A DNA stretch of 64,000 bases from positions 1-64,000 of the forward strand of contig DATLMV010000044.1 of NCBI GenBank assembly GCA_035537095.1, in the 5' to 3' direction. The translations under genes and the position numbers were made by a program. Within the stretch, counting starts at the first letter, position 1; each line of letters opens with the position of its first letter. The notes beneath the pieces are model-generated. The model did no database searches. It was not told the DNA's origin and saw only the letters and a program-made list of their open reading frames with translations. This DNA is from DASWNP01 sp035537095. Lineage in GTDB: Bacteria > Acidobacteriota > Blastocatellia > Pyrinomonadales > Pyrinomonadaceae. Positions 8,467 through 17,700 of the stretch are shown piece after piece.

Positions 8467-9182
8467 CAGATTCCTCCGTCTTTGCGCCGCAAGCCCGTCC
8501 AAGTGTGCAGCCATTGGCCGTCGTTGTTGTATGCGACTCGCAAGCTATCGTAACTGACTCGGCTATCCACAGGCGGGCCTTCGCCGGGGCCGTAGTCCTG
8601 AAAGGGGTCGAGGATGATAAAGAAATCCTCCGCGACGCCTCCGGGCTGCGGCACGGAGACCCAACCTTCGACCAGAATCACATGCCCGCGCACGTCGTCA
8701 GCGGTCGAGCCGTCCCACTCGAAGCCAACCTGCACGGGTCGGCCCTCGTTAATCTCCTGCTTGAGCGCGTCGGGCGCGATGCGTCCCGTGCGTTGGGCGT
8801 CGAGGTTGAGAAAATTTTTGAACAGCGTGTCAATCTCCTCGACCGACTCGCAGGTCGTCTCGACGCATTCGGATATGTTGTCCACCTGCGCCACGCAACA
8901 GTCCAACCCGACGGGCTTTCCGTGCAGCGTCTCCCGCACGAAACCGACGAGATGACACATCCGTCTGGGCGTTGCGCTGTCGAGAAAGCGTCCGAGCATC
9001 GTGCCGCACGCCGCCCAACACCATTTCCTCCGGTTGCCCTGCCTGATGCGCTGCACGCCGAGAGGATTGGTGAACTGCGGCGCGGGCGTGATGTCGCGCG
9101 TGGCTGTGGCGCGCGTGGCCCGGCGCGCGGCGCGGGGCCGCTTCGGCGTGATGATCAATCCGTCGGAGATCTCCAAAGGCAT
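8466..9182 (-). CDS. Papain-like cysteine protease (WCWAA / AvrRpt2-like type)
   Basis: The protein has 238 residues. The catalytic Cys motif is KWCWAACGTM (Cys55 in the WCWAA signature, residues 54-58), the His is in RGHVILVEGW (His167), and the third residue is likely Asp192 in IILDPF. This order and spacing match papain-like proteases of the C39-like/C70 group, in which the WCWAA signature is diagnostic. Several further Cys (59, 76, 95, 96, 106, 111) could form a metal site or disulfides. The N-terminal 35 residues are basic and Thr/Arg-rich, with no signal peptide. The start follows AGGTG. It leads a three-gene set with an unknown protein and the Gly-rich coiled-coil protein. The substrate is unknown; the neighbouring Gly-rich protein is a candidate. 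Confidence 0.8.
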   Translation of the reverse strand: MPLEISDGLIITPKRPRAARRATRATATRDITPAPQFTNPLGVQRIRQGNRRKWCWAACGTMLGRFLDSATPRRMCHLVGFVRETLHGKPVGLDCCVAQVDNISECVETTCESVEEIDTLFKNFLNLDAQRTGRIAPDALKQEINEGRPVQVGFEWDGSTADDVRGHVILVEGWVSVPQPGGVAEDFFIILDPFQDYGPGEGPPVDSRVSYDSLRVAYNNDGQWLHTWTGLRRKDGGI

Positions 9183-9647
9183 TGCGTTTCACCTCGCTGG
9201 CCGAGATTACAGCGTTTGAAAGTTTTCGCGTTGCTTGCCGTGCGGAGAGTTTGCGCCGGTCGTTCGCCGCACTCTCGGACGAGCGACCGTATCAGGTGTG
9301 CATCTGCTGGCGAGCGCGAGTGGCAGTTCTGAGTATCGCGCCCGTTCTCCGGGGCAAGCCGGTCGCCGTGCTAAAACGCGGCGGCGCTACTTTAATCCAA
9401 ATCTTCTTACTCTGGCATATCTAAATGACGATTTCCGGCGAAACATTTCTACTCACCCCGAAAACCCTTTCGCGCTCTCCCGCATCCGCCGACAAAATAA
9501 GCGACCGCGACGCCCGCTCAAGCGTTTGTTCTTTCGACGCGACCTACACTACTCTACTGCTCGCCCGGCCCGTTCAAAATCAGAGGTTGGTCACGGAGAG
9601 ACCCTTTAAACTTTTGCCTTCTAACTTTTCACTTTTGCCTTTGTATC
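9183..9647. other. Divergent intergenic region upstream of the protease set and rtcA
   Basis: This 465-bp gap lies between two divergently read units and should hold promoters for both. I see no credible coding frame and no canonical sigma-70 pair that I would defend. Its right end is a run of six phased CTTTNNN heptamers (9604-9645) ending 2 bp before the rtcA ATG. Confidence 0.55.
9604..9645. repeat. Six phased heptamers immediately upstream of rtcA
   Basis: Units in perfect 7-bp phase are CTTTAAA, CTTTTGC, CTTCTAA, CTTTTCA, CTTTTGC and CTTTGTA. The run ends 2 bp before the rtcA ATG, so it occupies the position where a Shine-Dalgarno sequence would normally lie; none is visible there. This is a single pyrimidine-rich arm with no obvious complementary arm. 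Confidence 0.8.
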
Positions 9648-10697
9648 ATGCTCACGATTGACGGTTCACAGGGGGAGGGCGGCGGGCAGATTATTCGCAC
9701 GTCGCTCGCGCTCGCGCTCGTGACGGGCACGCCGTTTCGCATCTACAACGTGCGCGCGCGCCGCGACCGGCCCGTACTCCAACGACAACACCTGACGGCG
9801 GTCAACGCGGCGGCGGCCATCGGTCGCGCCCGCGTTGAGGGCGCGCGTGTCGGCGCGAGCGAGTTCACTTTCGTGCCCGGTGAAGTCGCGGCGGGCGAGT
9901 ACGCGTTCGACATCGGCACGGCGGGCAGTACGACGCTCGTTCTCCAGACCGTGCTGCCGCCCCTGATGCTCGCCGCCGCGCCGAGCCTGCTCACGCTCGA
10001 AGGCGGCACGCACAACTCCCACGCGCCGCCCTTCGAGTTCATCGAGCGGACTTTCCTGCCGCTCTTGGCCCGCACGGGCGCGCGCATCACGGCGCAGTTG
10101 GAGCGTTACGGTTTTTATCCGCGCGGCGGCGGGCGCATCGCCGTCATGATCGAGCCTGCCGCAAACTTTCTCCGGCTCGACATCCGCGCGCGCGGCCCGG
10201 TTCGCACGCAACGCGCCCGCGCGCTCGTCGTCAATCTACCGCCCGCCATCGCCGAGCGCGAACTTTCAATCATCCGGCGCGAGTTGGGTTGGAGCGATGA
10301 ACAACTGCGCGTCGAGACATCCGACAACGCGTACAGCGCGGGCAACGTCGTCACCATCGAGATCGAGAGCGATCACGTCAACGAAATCCTGACCGCCATC
10401 GGCGAGCGCGGCGTGCGTGCCGAAATCATCGCCGAACGCGTCGCGAAAGAGGCCCGCCGCTATCTCTCGATTGACGCCCCCATCGGCGAACACCTCGCAG
10501 ACCAACTGCTCCTGCCCCTCGCGCTCGCGCGCGGCGGCTCCTACACCACCGGCCCGCTCTCCCTGCACACCACCACCAACATCGAAATCATCAAAAAATT
10601 TCTCCCCCTAGAAATTCAGACCTCGCAAGTTAAAAACGAAGTGTGGAAGATAGAGATTCCGGCAGGATGGAAAGAGAGCGCAGAGGGAAAAGGTTAA
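9648..10697 (+). CDS. rtcA: RNA 3'-terminal phosphate cyclase
   Basis: This 349-residue protein is RtcA, which converts RNA 3'-phosphate ends to 2',3'-cyclic phosphate using ATP through a covalent adenylyl-histidine. Signature stretches are GSQGEGGGQIIRTSLALA (residues 6-23), LEGGTHNSHAPP, and EHLADQLLLPLALARGG with the likely nucleophile His282. Length is typical. There is no rtcB ligase or RtcR regulator in the window. The start ATG lies 2 bp after a heptamer array and has no obvious Shine-Dalgarno. The last residues (EGKG) and the stop codon lie inside the left arm of an octamer hairpin, so the repeat appears to have set the C-terminus. Confidence 0.95.
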   Translation: MLTIDGSQGEGGGQIIRTSLALALVTGTPFRIYNVRARRDRPVLQRQHLTAVNAAAAIGRARVEGARVGASEFTFVPGEVAAGEYAFDIGTAGSTTLVLQTVLPPLMLAAAPSLLTLEGGTHNSHAPPFEFIERTFLPLLARTGARITAQLERYGFYPRGGGRIAVMIEPAANFLRLDIRARGPVRTQRARALVVNLPPAIAERELSIIRRELGWSDEQLRVETSDNAYSAGNVVTIEIESDHVNEILTAIGERGVRAEIIAERVAKEARRYLSIDAPIGEHLADQLLLPLALARGGSYTTGPLSLHTTTNIEIIKKFLPLEIQTSQVKNEVWKIEIPAGWKESAEGKG

Positions 10698-10766
10698 AGG
10701 GTTAAAAGGGAAAAGAGAGAGCATTCGTCTTTACCCCTTCCCCTTTTAACCCTTTAACCTTTTCCC
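10685..10766. repeat. Octamer hairpin at the convergent rtcA / PBP-SpoIID junction
   Basis: Two 24-bp arms, 10685-10708 and 10743-10766, are perfectly complementary and consist of units such as GGTTAAAG and GGTTAAAA. The 34-nt loop is unrelated sequence. The rtcA stop codon (10695-10697) lies inside the left arm. Position between convergent genes suits a two-way terminator, but there is no U-run directly after either stem. Confidence 0.85.
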
Positions 10767-10809
10767 CTTCATCTGTTTTATAACCTGTGTTGAATCGTTC
10801 GTGAATTGA

Positions 10810-13782
10810 TTAGCCGCGCGCGATGCGTCGCCAGAGGTTGGCTTCGCCGACGCTGCGGATGAGCGCGCTGACTTCGCGGAAGGCGGCGGCGTAGAGCGTG
10901 CGCATCTCCTGCGCGGAGGCGGGCTGTTGGAGTTTTCGTTCGAGTTCGACGGGCGGGATTTTGGTTCGCGGCGCGGAGCGCGAGAGCAGCGCGCCCTCTC
11001 CGGCGACGTAGGCGGCGAGACCTTCGGTGAGCCAGCGCGGCGTGCGCCCGCGCCCGAGCGTTTCGACGACCGTATGGATGTACTCGTGCCGCAAGGTGGT
11101 CTCCAACACGCCGCGACGTGTGAGCGCGTCGAGCGGTTGAGATTCGATGCGGCGTCCGCGCGTCGCCGCCGCGACCCACGCGGGCTGTCCCGTCGCCGCG
11201 ACGAAATCGGCGGTCGTCTCATGCACAACCAACTCAAGCGCCGCCGTCGCTTCGAGACGAACGGAGGCCACCGCCAAACGCCTGAGCGCGTCGGCGCGCG
11301 CCGCTTCCAGCGTGCGGAGCGCGCGCTCCACATCCCGCCGCGCCGCCTGCGCCGGATAGCTCACGCGGAAGTTCCCGCTCGACAAAGTGAGACGCGCAGG
11401 CGCAGACGCGCGGCGACGCGCTGACGAGTCCATGCGGCGGGGCGACGACGGGGCGACGGGCGGATGCTCACGCGCGAGCGGATGCGACGTGAGAGAAGGA
11501 CGCGGCGCGAGAGTCGGCGTCACGCTCCGGCTTAAGAGAACATCCGCACTCCACGTTCGCGCGTCGTCCGGTGTTTCAAACGGCGCGCTTCTCAACGTGC
11601 TCTCGTCGCTGCTTCGCCGCCCGCCCGCGTCCGTCGCTTCGTTCGTCGCGGTGTCATGACGTTTACGCGCGCCCGCGTCGTCTTTGATGTCGCGGCTGGG
11701 AATCGTGCCGTGAAAATAGTGTTCGAGAATTTGGCGATAGGATGCGCCGCGACGGGCCATGACGTGCGCGCCCAACTGGCAGAGGCCGAGGCCGTGACCG
11801 AAACCGCTGCCGCGAAAGACGAAGTTCGCGCCCGCGCGCGCGACCTCAAAACGCGTGCTCTTGATGACGTTCCAGCCGAGCGTGCGACCGACGATGATCT
11901 TGAAATCCCAACCGCGCACGAGCCTGCGTCGCTCTCCTTCGAGCGCGAGCATCTCGGCGCGCCCGCTGGCGTCGCGTTTGACGATGCGCAGGTTATCGAG
12001 GCGCGCGCCCGTATCGGTGCGCGGGTCGCTGCGGAGGGCGCGCAGGAGTTGCGCGTGGGGAATCGTGTCCGTCCAACTGCGATGCGCTTCGCCCGCGCAG
12101 AAATCGTCGCGCATCCCGCGCAGGTACGCGGGCGCGGGGCGCACGCCCCAGAGCGACTCGACGTTGGCGGTCGCGCCGCCGCAGGCCGCGCTGAAATATG
12201 CGTCGGCGACGCGGCCCTCGCGGTCGCGCAGGTGCTCGCCCGTCGTTTCATCTATGGCGCGGTGGAGCAGTTCGTAGAAGCTCGCGCGGACGCTCTCGTC
12301 GGGGACGGCGACGAAGCGTTGACAATGCGTGTTGTTGCAGAGGTCGTAGCCGTCGCGCGCGTGGCGGTTCAGGTTCTTGAGCGCGTAGGTGCGACTGATG
12401 ACGGCCTGCGCCTTCAAGGCTTCAAACTCGTCTTCCGTGCTCGCTTCGGCGGCGAGCACGCCGAACACGTAATCATCCAGAGACATCACATGCGTCGCAT
12501 CGTCGCGCACGATGCGGACGCGAACCCTCGAAGATGCAGCGCGGGACGATGCAGAGAGAGCGGGCGACGTTGATCTCTCGTCTTGCGCTTGACCGTCATC
12601 GCGTTGCCGCGTCGCCGCGTCGTCGCTGCGTGCATCTGCGTCCGCGTCGGCGCGTCTCTTGGCATACTCCTGAAAGATCGGGCGGGCGAGTTCGGCGCAT
12701 TCCGAACCGTGCGCGCGTTTGAGAAAGACGAGGACGGCGAGGCGCACCGATGCGGGCGCGACCTTCTCCGCCGACGCGCGCGCCGTCTCGACGCCCGTGC
12801 GGTCGGAGGCGAAGCCGACGAACCAACCTTGCGTGCGGAAATCGTCGGCGGGCGTCGAGGTTCCGGTCTTGCCGAAGACGTGTAGCGGGAGCGCGCTCAA
12901 ACCGGCGCGCGCGGCTGTGCCGTAGGCGACCGCGCCGCGCATCCCCGAGAGCAGGAGCGCGCGATGCGCGGGCGCGATGTCGAGCGTGGAGCGCGTGCGC
13001 GGCGCGAAGTCGCGTGCGGGCGCGCGCTGCGGGACGTATAGATGGCCGCCGTTGACGAGCGCGGCGTAGGCCGTGATGAGTTGGATGGGGGTAACGTGCA
13101 ACTGCTGGCTCTCGCCGAGCGCGATGCTCTCGTGCCATTGGCCCGCACGCGGGAGAAGCCCTGCGGCCTCGTGTTCGTCGCCGATGCCGGTCGGCGCGCC
13201 GAAGCCGAAGGATTGAAGCGTCGGGTTAAAAGTGTTCTCGTCAAGACGTTGACCGAGTTTGGAGAAATAGTAGTTGCAGGAATAGGCGAGCGCCTGCACG
13301 GGATTGAAGGGCGGACGAAAGAGCGGGTGCGCGCAATGGATGTCGTATGTGCCGCGACGGTATCGCTGGCGACAGAGGACGCGCGCGGAGTCGTCGAGGA
13401 TTCCGGCGCGGAGAGCGGCGAGCGTCGTGAAGGGCTTGATGGTGGAACCGGGCGGGAGCGCCTCCCCGGTAGCGAAGCGCGCATTGACGACGGCGCGCAC
13501 GCGCCCGTTCTGCGGGTCGAGCAGGATAATCGTGCCCTCTCGATTGCCGAGCGCGCTCGTCGCCGCGCGTTGCAGGGCGCGGTCTGTCTCGTCCTCGACG
13601 ACGTTCGCATCTCTCTGCGGCGCGCGCGTCGAATCCGCGAAGCGCGCGGGCAGCGACCAAGAGCAGAGCGCGGCGACGCAGACGCAGACGTGCAGGAGTC
13701 CGTGCGAGGCGCGCGGCAGACGGGCGCGCGCGCGGCGCGCTTCCGTCAAGATGCGCTGCGCGGATTCGCGTACTCGTCTCAT
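10810..13782 (-). CDS. Fusion of penicillin-binding transpeptidase, SpoIID domain and HEXXH peptidase
   Basis: This is one uninterrupted 990-residue frame with three enzymatic parts. A membrane segment (about 29-46) leads into a penicillin-binding transpeptidase domain with all three active-site motifs: S113-T-I-K116 (PPGSTIKPF), S168-C-N170 (AYSCNYYF) and K305-T-G (FGKTGTS). After a low-complexity linker comes a SpoIID/LytB-like domain (about 419-695) with the ends MSLDDYVFGVLAAE, QAVISRTYAL and GSGFGHGLGLCQLGA. A second disordered linker leads to a gluzincin-like domain (about 800-985) with H899-E-Y-I-H903 and E920 in WLTEG. The domain logic is peptide crosslinking, glycan recognition and proteolysis in the periplasm. 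It follows DUF1175, alpha-2-macroglobulin and membrane-protein genes on the same strand. Confidence 0.9.
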   Translation of the reverse strand: MRRVRESAQRILTEARRARARLPRASHGLLHVCVCVAALCSWSLPARFADSTRAPQRDANVVEDETDRALQRAATSALGNREGTIILLDPQNGRVRAVVNARFATGEALPPGSTIKPFTTLAALRAGILDDSARVLCRQRYRRGTYDIHCAHPLFRPPFNPVQALAYSCNYYFSKLGQRLDENTFNPTLQSFGFGAPTGIGDEHEAAGLLPRAGQWHESIALGESQQLHVTPIQLITAYAALVNGGHLYVPQRAPARDFAPRTRSTLDIAPAHRALLLSGMRGAVAYGTAARAGLSALPLHVFGKTGTSTPADDFRTQGWFVGFASDRTGVETARASAEKVAPASVRLAVLVFLKRAHGSECAELARPIFQEYAKRRADADADARSDDAATRQRDDGQAQDERSTSPALSASSRAASSRVRVRIVRDDATHVMSLDDYVFGVLAAEASTEDEFEALKAQAVISRTYALKNLNRHARDGYDLCNNTHCQRFVAVPDESVRASFYELLHRAIDETTGEHLRDREGRVADAYFSAACGGATANVESLWGVRPAPAYLRGMRDDFCAGEAHRSWTDTIPHAQLLRALRSDPRTDTGARLDNLRIVKRDASGRAEMLALEGERRRLVRGWDFKIIVGRTLGWNVIKSTRFEVARAGANFVFRGSGFGHGLGLCQLGAHVMARRGASYRQILEHYFHGTIPSRDIKDDAGARKRHDTATNEATDAGGRRSSDESTLRSAPFETPDDARTWSADVLLSRSVTPTLAPRPSLTSHPLAREHPPVAPSSPRRMDSSARRRASAPARLTLSSGNFRVSYPAQAARRDVERALRTLEAARADALRRLAVASVRLEATAALELVVHETTADFVAATGQPAWVAAATRGRRIESQPLDALTRRGVLETTLRHEYIHTVVETLGRGRTPRWLTEGLAAYVAGEGALLSRSAPRTKIPPVELERKLQQPASAQEMRTLYAAAFREVSALIRSVGEANLWRRIARG

Positions 13783-13815
13783 CGTTGCTTCATGAAGGAA
13801 TTGCTATATGAAAGT

Positions 13816-14760
13816 TTATGCCTGCGCTCCGGCGTTCGGCGCGGGCGGCGTGTGCGCGTCGGGCGTCGCGGCGTCGTGCGTCGCGGCACGAGTGGTCGTC
13901 GCGGCGGCGGCGGCGTTTGTCGTCGCGTCATCATTTGTCGTCGTCGTCGCTGCGGAAGCGAGATGCGTTCCGGCGTCGAGGGAGATTCGGGTGAGCGCGC
14001 CGAGGGTGATCGTCCAGCCCCAGAGGGTGAAGACGAAGGCGAGCGCGAGACGGAGGCCGAAGATGGCGAGTTCGAGCCAGCCGTTCGACGTGCCGGTGCG
14101 CGTGTAGATGAGGAAGTAGGGCATGAGGGCGAAGACGACGAAGCCGACTGTGTAGATGAAGACCGAGGGCGCGGAGAAGGCGCGGGCGATTGTGCGGAAG
14201 AAGTTTCTGAACGTCGCTTTGAAGCCTTCGCGCGCCGTCGCAATCCAGAGATGGACGCCCGCGAGCGGGACAAGGATGCCGAGCAAGAGGAGTTTGAGCG
14301 CGGCGAAGATGAACGTCTGCCAGCGCAGGGGCGGCGGGGGCGGCGTCTGCGGGTAGGGCGCGTATGCGCGCGTCGCGTCGGCTGCTTCGGGCACGGGGAA
14401 GCGCACCTGTAGTTTGTTGATGAGATAGAAGACGAGGACGGCGAGCGCGACGAGCGGGAGGCTGACGAGGATCAGTTTCCAGAAGTCGCGGAGCGCGCGC
14501 CGGAGCAACGCGCCCGCGCCCGCGTCTGTCCCCGCGTAGCCGACGCACGCGGCTTGCAGGATGAAGAACAGGAGCGGCGCGGCGAGCGCGAGCAAGCCCG
14601 TCAGGACAAGCTGCGGGAGGGTCGCCTCTTTGGTCGAGAAGAAGAGATAGAGCGAGGCGAGCAAGCCCGCGTAGAGCAGATGGAAGAGGGCGAGCGCGCT
14701 CCTGTTGCCGAGCAGTTCGCGCGCCGCCGTGCCGATGGCCGTCAATGCGTTCTTAAACAT
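13816..14760 (-). CDS. Multi-pass membrane protein of unknown function
   Basis: The protein has 314 residues and about six membrane segments, the clearest at LALFHLLYAGLLASLYLFF, LVLTGLLALAAPLLFFILQ, LILVSLPLVALAVLVFYLI, a segment around 150-170, one around 200-220 and a final segment around 235-255. The last roughly 45 residues are Ala/Thr-rich low complexity. It has a strong start (AAGGAG before the ATG). It sits 30 bp after the alpha-2-macroglobulin gene and 33 bp before the PBP-SpoIID fusion, so it is almost certainly in that operon. The architecture resembles integral membrane proteins of DUF4013-like type, but I cannot assign a family. Confidence 0.75.
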   Translation of the reverse strand: MFKNALTAIGTAARELLGNRSALALFHLLYAGLLASLYLFFSTKEATLPQLVLTGLLALAAPLLFFILQAACVGYAGTDAGAGALLRRALRDFWKLILVSLPLVALAVLVFYLINKLQVRFPVPEAADATRAYAPYPQTPPPPPLRWQTFIFAALKLLLLGILVPLAGVHLWIATAREGFKATFRNFFRTIARAFSAPSVFIYTVGFVVFALMPYFLIYTRTGTSNGWLELAIFGLRLALAFVFTLWGWTITLGALTRISLDAGTHLASAATTTTNDDATTNAAAAATTTRAATHDAATPDAHTPPAPNAGAQA

Positions 14761-14790
14761 CTTTCACTCCTTACACACTCAAACGCGGTC

Positions 14791-17700
14791 TCACTTGTTG
14801 TCTAAAATCGTCAGCGCGCCGCCCGCCGTGTTGGCCTGAACGGTCGGCTGGTACATCTGCTCGACGCGCGCGGGCGCGATGCGAAACTCGCCGGGCACTT
14901 GCACGCGCATCGCGTATTGGAAGACGGCGTTGCCGTCGAAGTGGTTGACGAAGAAGGCGGCCTTCTGGTCGCGGAACTCGCGCGCGCTGTACCAATCGCT
15001 CCACCCGCTCGCGTCGTAGTCGAGACTGATGCCGCTCACCTCCGCGACCTGTTCGCAGCCCGCCGGAATCGGGTCTTCAATCAACAGGTAACTCGCCTGC
15101 TGGCCCTCGACTTTGAGACGCGAGACGATGGTGTCGCCCGAGCGGAGTTCGCCCGAAAGGGGTTCGGTCTTCCAGGTGGGCGTGCCCTTGTCGTCTTCGA
15201 CGACGCGCAGGCGCAGGTATTCGCGCGTCACGCGCAACTGCGGCGAGCCTTGCGCGGCGACCTGTTCTTCGTTCGTGTAGTGCGTGAGCGTCGTCGAGAG
15301 ATAGAGCAGCCCCGCGCCGTGTTTGACGATGCGGATTTCGCTCGCGCCGCCGACTTCCGTTCCCTTGCGCTGGATAACGATGGACGGCGCGGAGGTGGCA
15401 TCGGCGGCGGTCATCTGCTTGGCGAGCACCTGTTCGCCGTTCAGGTAAACTTCGAGCGAATAATCGGGCGACAATTCGGAGCTCGCCTTGAGATAGTCGG
15501 TCAGGCCGAAGATGGCGAAGGCCGTGTCTTTGGTCGAGTACCAGTAGTTGCCGTGCTTGCGGCTGAGGACGAGCCAGCGCGCCGCCTGCGGCATCAGCGC
15601 GCTCTGCGGAGAGATGCGCGCCAGAGCCTTGAGCGAGAGCGCGGTCGCTTCCACTTCGTTGGACTCGGTTGTGCCGTAATGCGTCTTGCGGTTTGACGGC
15701 CAATGCGCGCCGCGCGCGTCGGACGAGACGGTGCGTTCGATTTCGGCGGCGACCACTTGTGCGCGCTTCGCGTCGCCGAGCGTGGAGAGCGCGAGCGCGA
15801 GCAGCGAGCGACCGTAGGGTTGAAGGTTGCCGCGTTTGTTGAAGAGATCGTCGGTGTAGCGCGCTTCGCCCGCGCCGCTCGTCGCCAGCGCGTAGATCAT
15901 GTAGGCGCGCGTTTCCAAATCAATGTCCGCGCCCTCGTCGGTCTTGCCGGAATCAATCATCGCGCGGAGTTTTTCGCGTCCCCGTTCGAGACGCGCCTCG
16001 TCAACTTCGTAACCGGCGCGACGGGCGAGCGTCAAACCGTCCACGACGTAGGCCGACATGAAGGGGTCGGTAGCATCGTTTTTCCACCAGCCCCAACCGC
16101 CGTCCTCGTGTTGGAAACCGTAGAGACGGCGCAAGCCCCGTCGCACTTTGCGCTCGATGTTGTTCGAGTCTTTGATGGAAGCGGACTGCACCTCTTTGAG
16201 CGTCTGCGCGACGATGACGGTCGGGAGAAACTGCGACATCGTCTGCTCCGTGCAGCCGTAGGGGTAGCCGGTCAGGTAGTCGAGCGCGCCGAAGAGCGTG
16301 CCCGCGATGGAGGGCGCGACTTCGATGCGCAGGCGGCGCGAATACTGCTCGGCGTTGGCGGGCAACTTGAAGGTATAGCTCTGCTCGGCGTCGTTTTCCG
16401 AGACGGCGACCGATTCGGCGTGCACCCGCCGCAGACCGCGCGGCACGACTTCCAAACCCATCTCGACGGCGTCGGATTCCGTGTCGGTCAAGGCTTTGGC
16501 GAGAATCGTCAGTTCGCCCGTGTGCGGCGCGGCGACGCGCCAGTTGACGCGGTGTTCGCCCTGACTGGGAATCTGGACGGTCTGCGCGGGCGGGTCGAGC
16601 AGGCGCGCGCCGCCGCCGACATCAATCGTTATCTTCGTCGTCTTATCCTGTTTGAGATAGTTGTGCACGATGCCGGAGAGCGTCACGGTGTCGCCTTCGG
16701 TGAGGAAGCGCGGCATGGCGAGACGCAGGATAACGTCTTTACGCGCGAGCACCTTTTCAACCGCGACGCCGACGCGCGTGTCGGCGGTGACGGCGCGGGC
16801 CGTCGCGCGCCACGTCGTCAGGTTGTCGGGCAGGTCAACTTTGACGCTCGCCTTGCCGTCCGCGCCCGTGACGACGTTTGACTGCCAGAAGGCCGTGTCT
16901 TTGAAAATCTTGCGTATCTTCGGATTGACGAACTCCGCATCGTTCTTGAAGTCCGCGAGTTGGAAGGCGCGGCGGTTCGCGGCCAGTTGCATGGGCTTCT
17001 TACCGGCGTAGCCGGTGAAGGTGTAGTTGACGGAAAAACTGGTCGTCACTTCGTTGTAGCGGCGACCGTAGAAGTGGCGGCGGATGTCTGTGACGCTCTC
17101 TCCGGCGATGCTGTAGATGGACTCGTCAACGACGCCGAGGCTCACCTCCGCGCCCGCCGCCGGAGAGCCGTCCATGTTGCGCGCGAGGATGGTGTAAGAG
17201 GCGGGGTCGCGCGGTTTGTACTCCTTCTTGTCGGGGATGATTTGCAGGTTCAGCAGCTTATCGCGCGCGGGCACGACGAGCATCTGGTCTTGCGTGTACA
17301 TGTCGCTGTTGCGCACGTATGTGACGTTGAGAAAGACGTTCGGCGCATAGCGCGCCTCGATGGGCACGTCAATCACGACCGTGCGACCGACGGACTCGAC
17401 TTGGCGGACGGTCAGGACGTTCATCAGTTCGGTCGTCACGAGCAGGTGCGCTTTATCCGTCGGCAGCAGGGCGAGGACGTGCGCCGTCTCGCCGACGCGG
17501 TAGGATTTCTTATCGGGCACGAGTTTGATTGTCTCCTCGCCCTGATAGGAGAGGTCAGTCCATTGATTCTCGCGGTCGGCGACCCAGATGGAGCCGCCTT
17601 CGGACGTGACCTGCTTGCCGCGCTCCTCGACGGTCGTCTTGATGTGGACGCTCCCCGGTATCTGCACGCGGTAATCGTAAGAGGCTTCGCCCTGCGCGTT

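Noticed and set aside
10685..10766. Octamer repeats considered as telomere-like sequence
   Set aside because: GGTTAAAG-type units resemble telomere repeats, but they are short, inverted and internal, with genes continuing on both sides.
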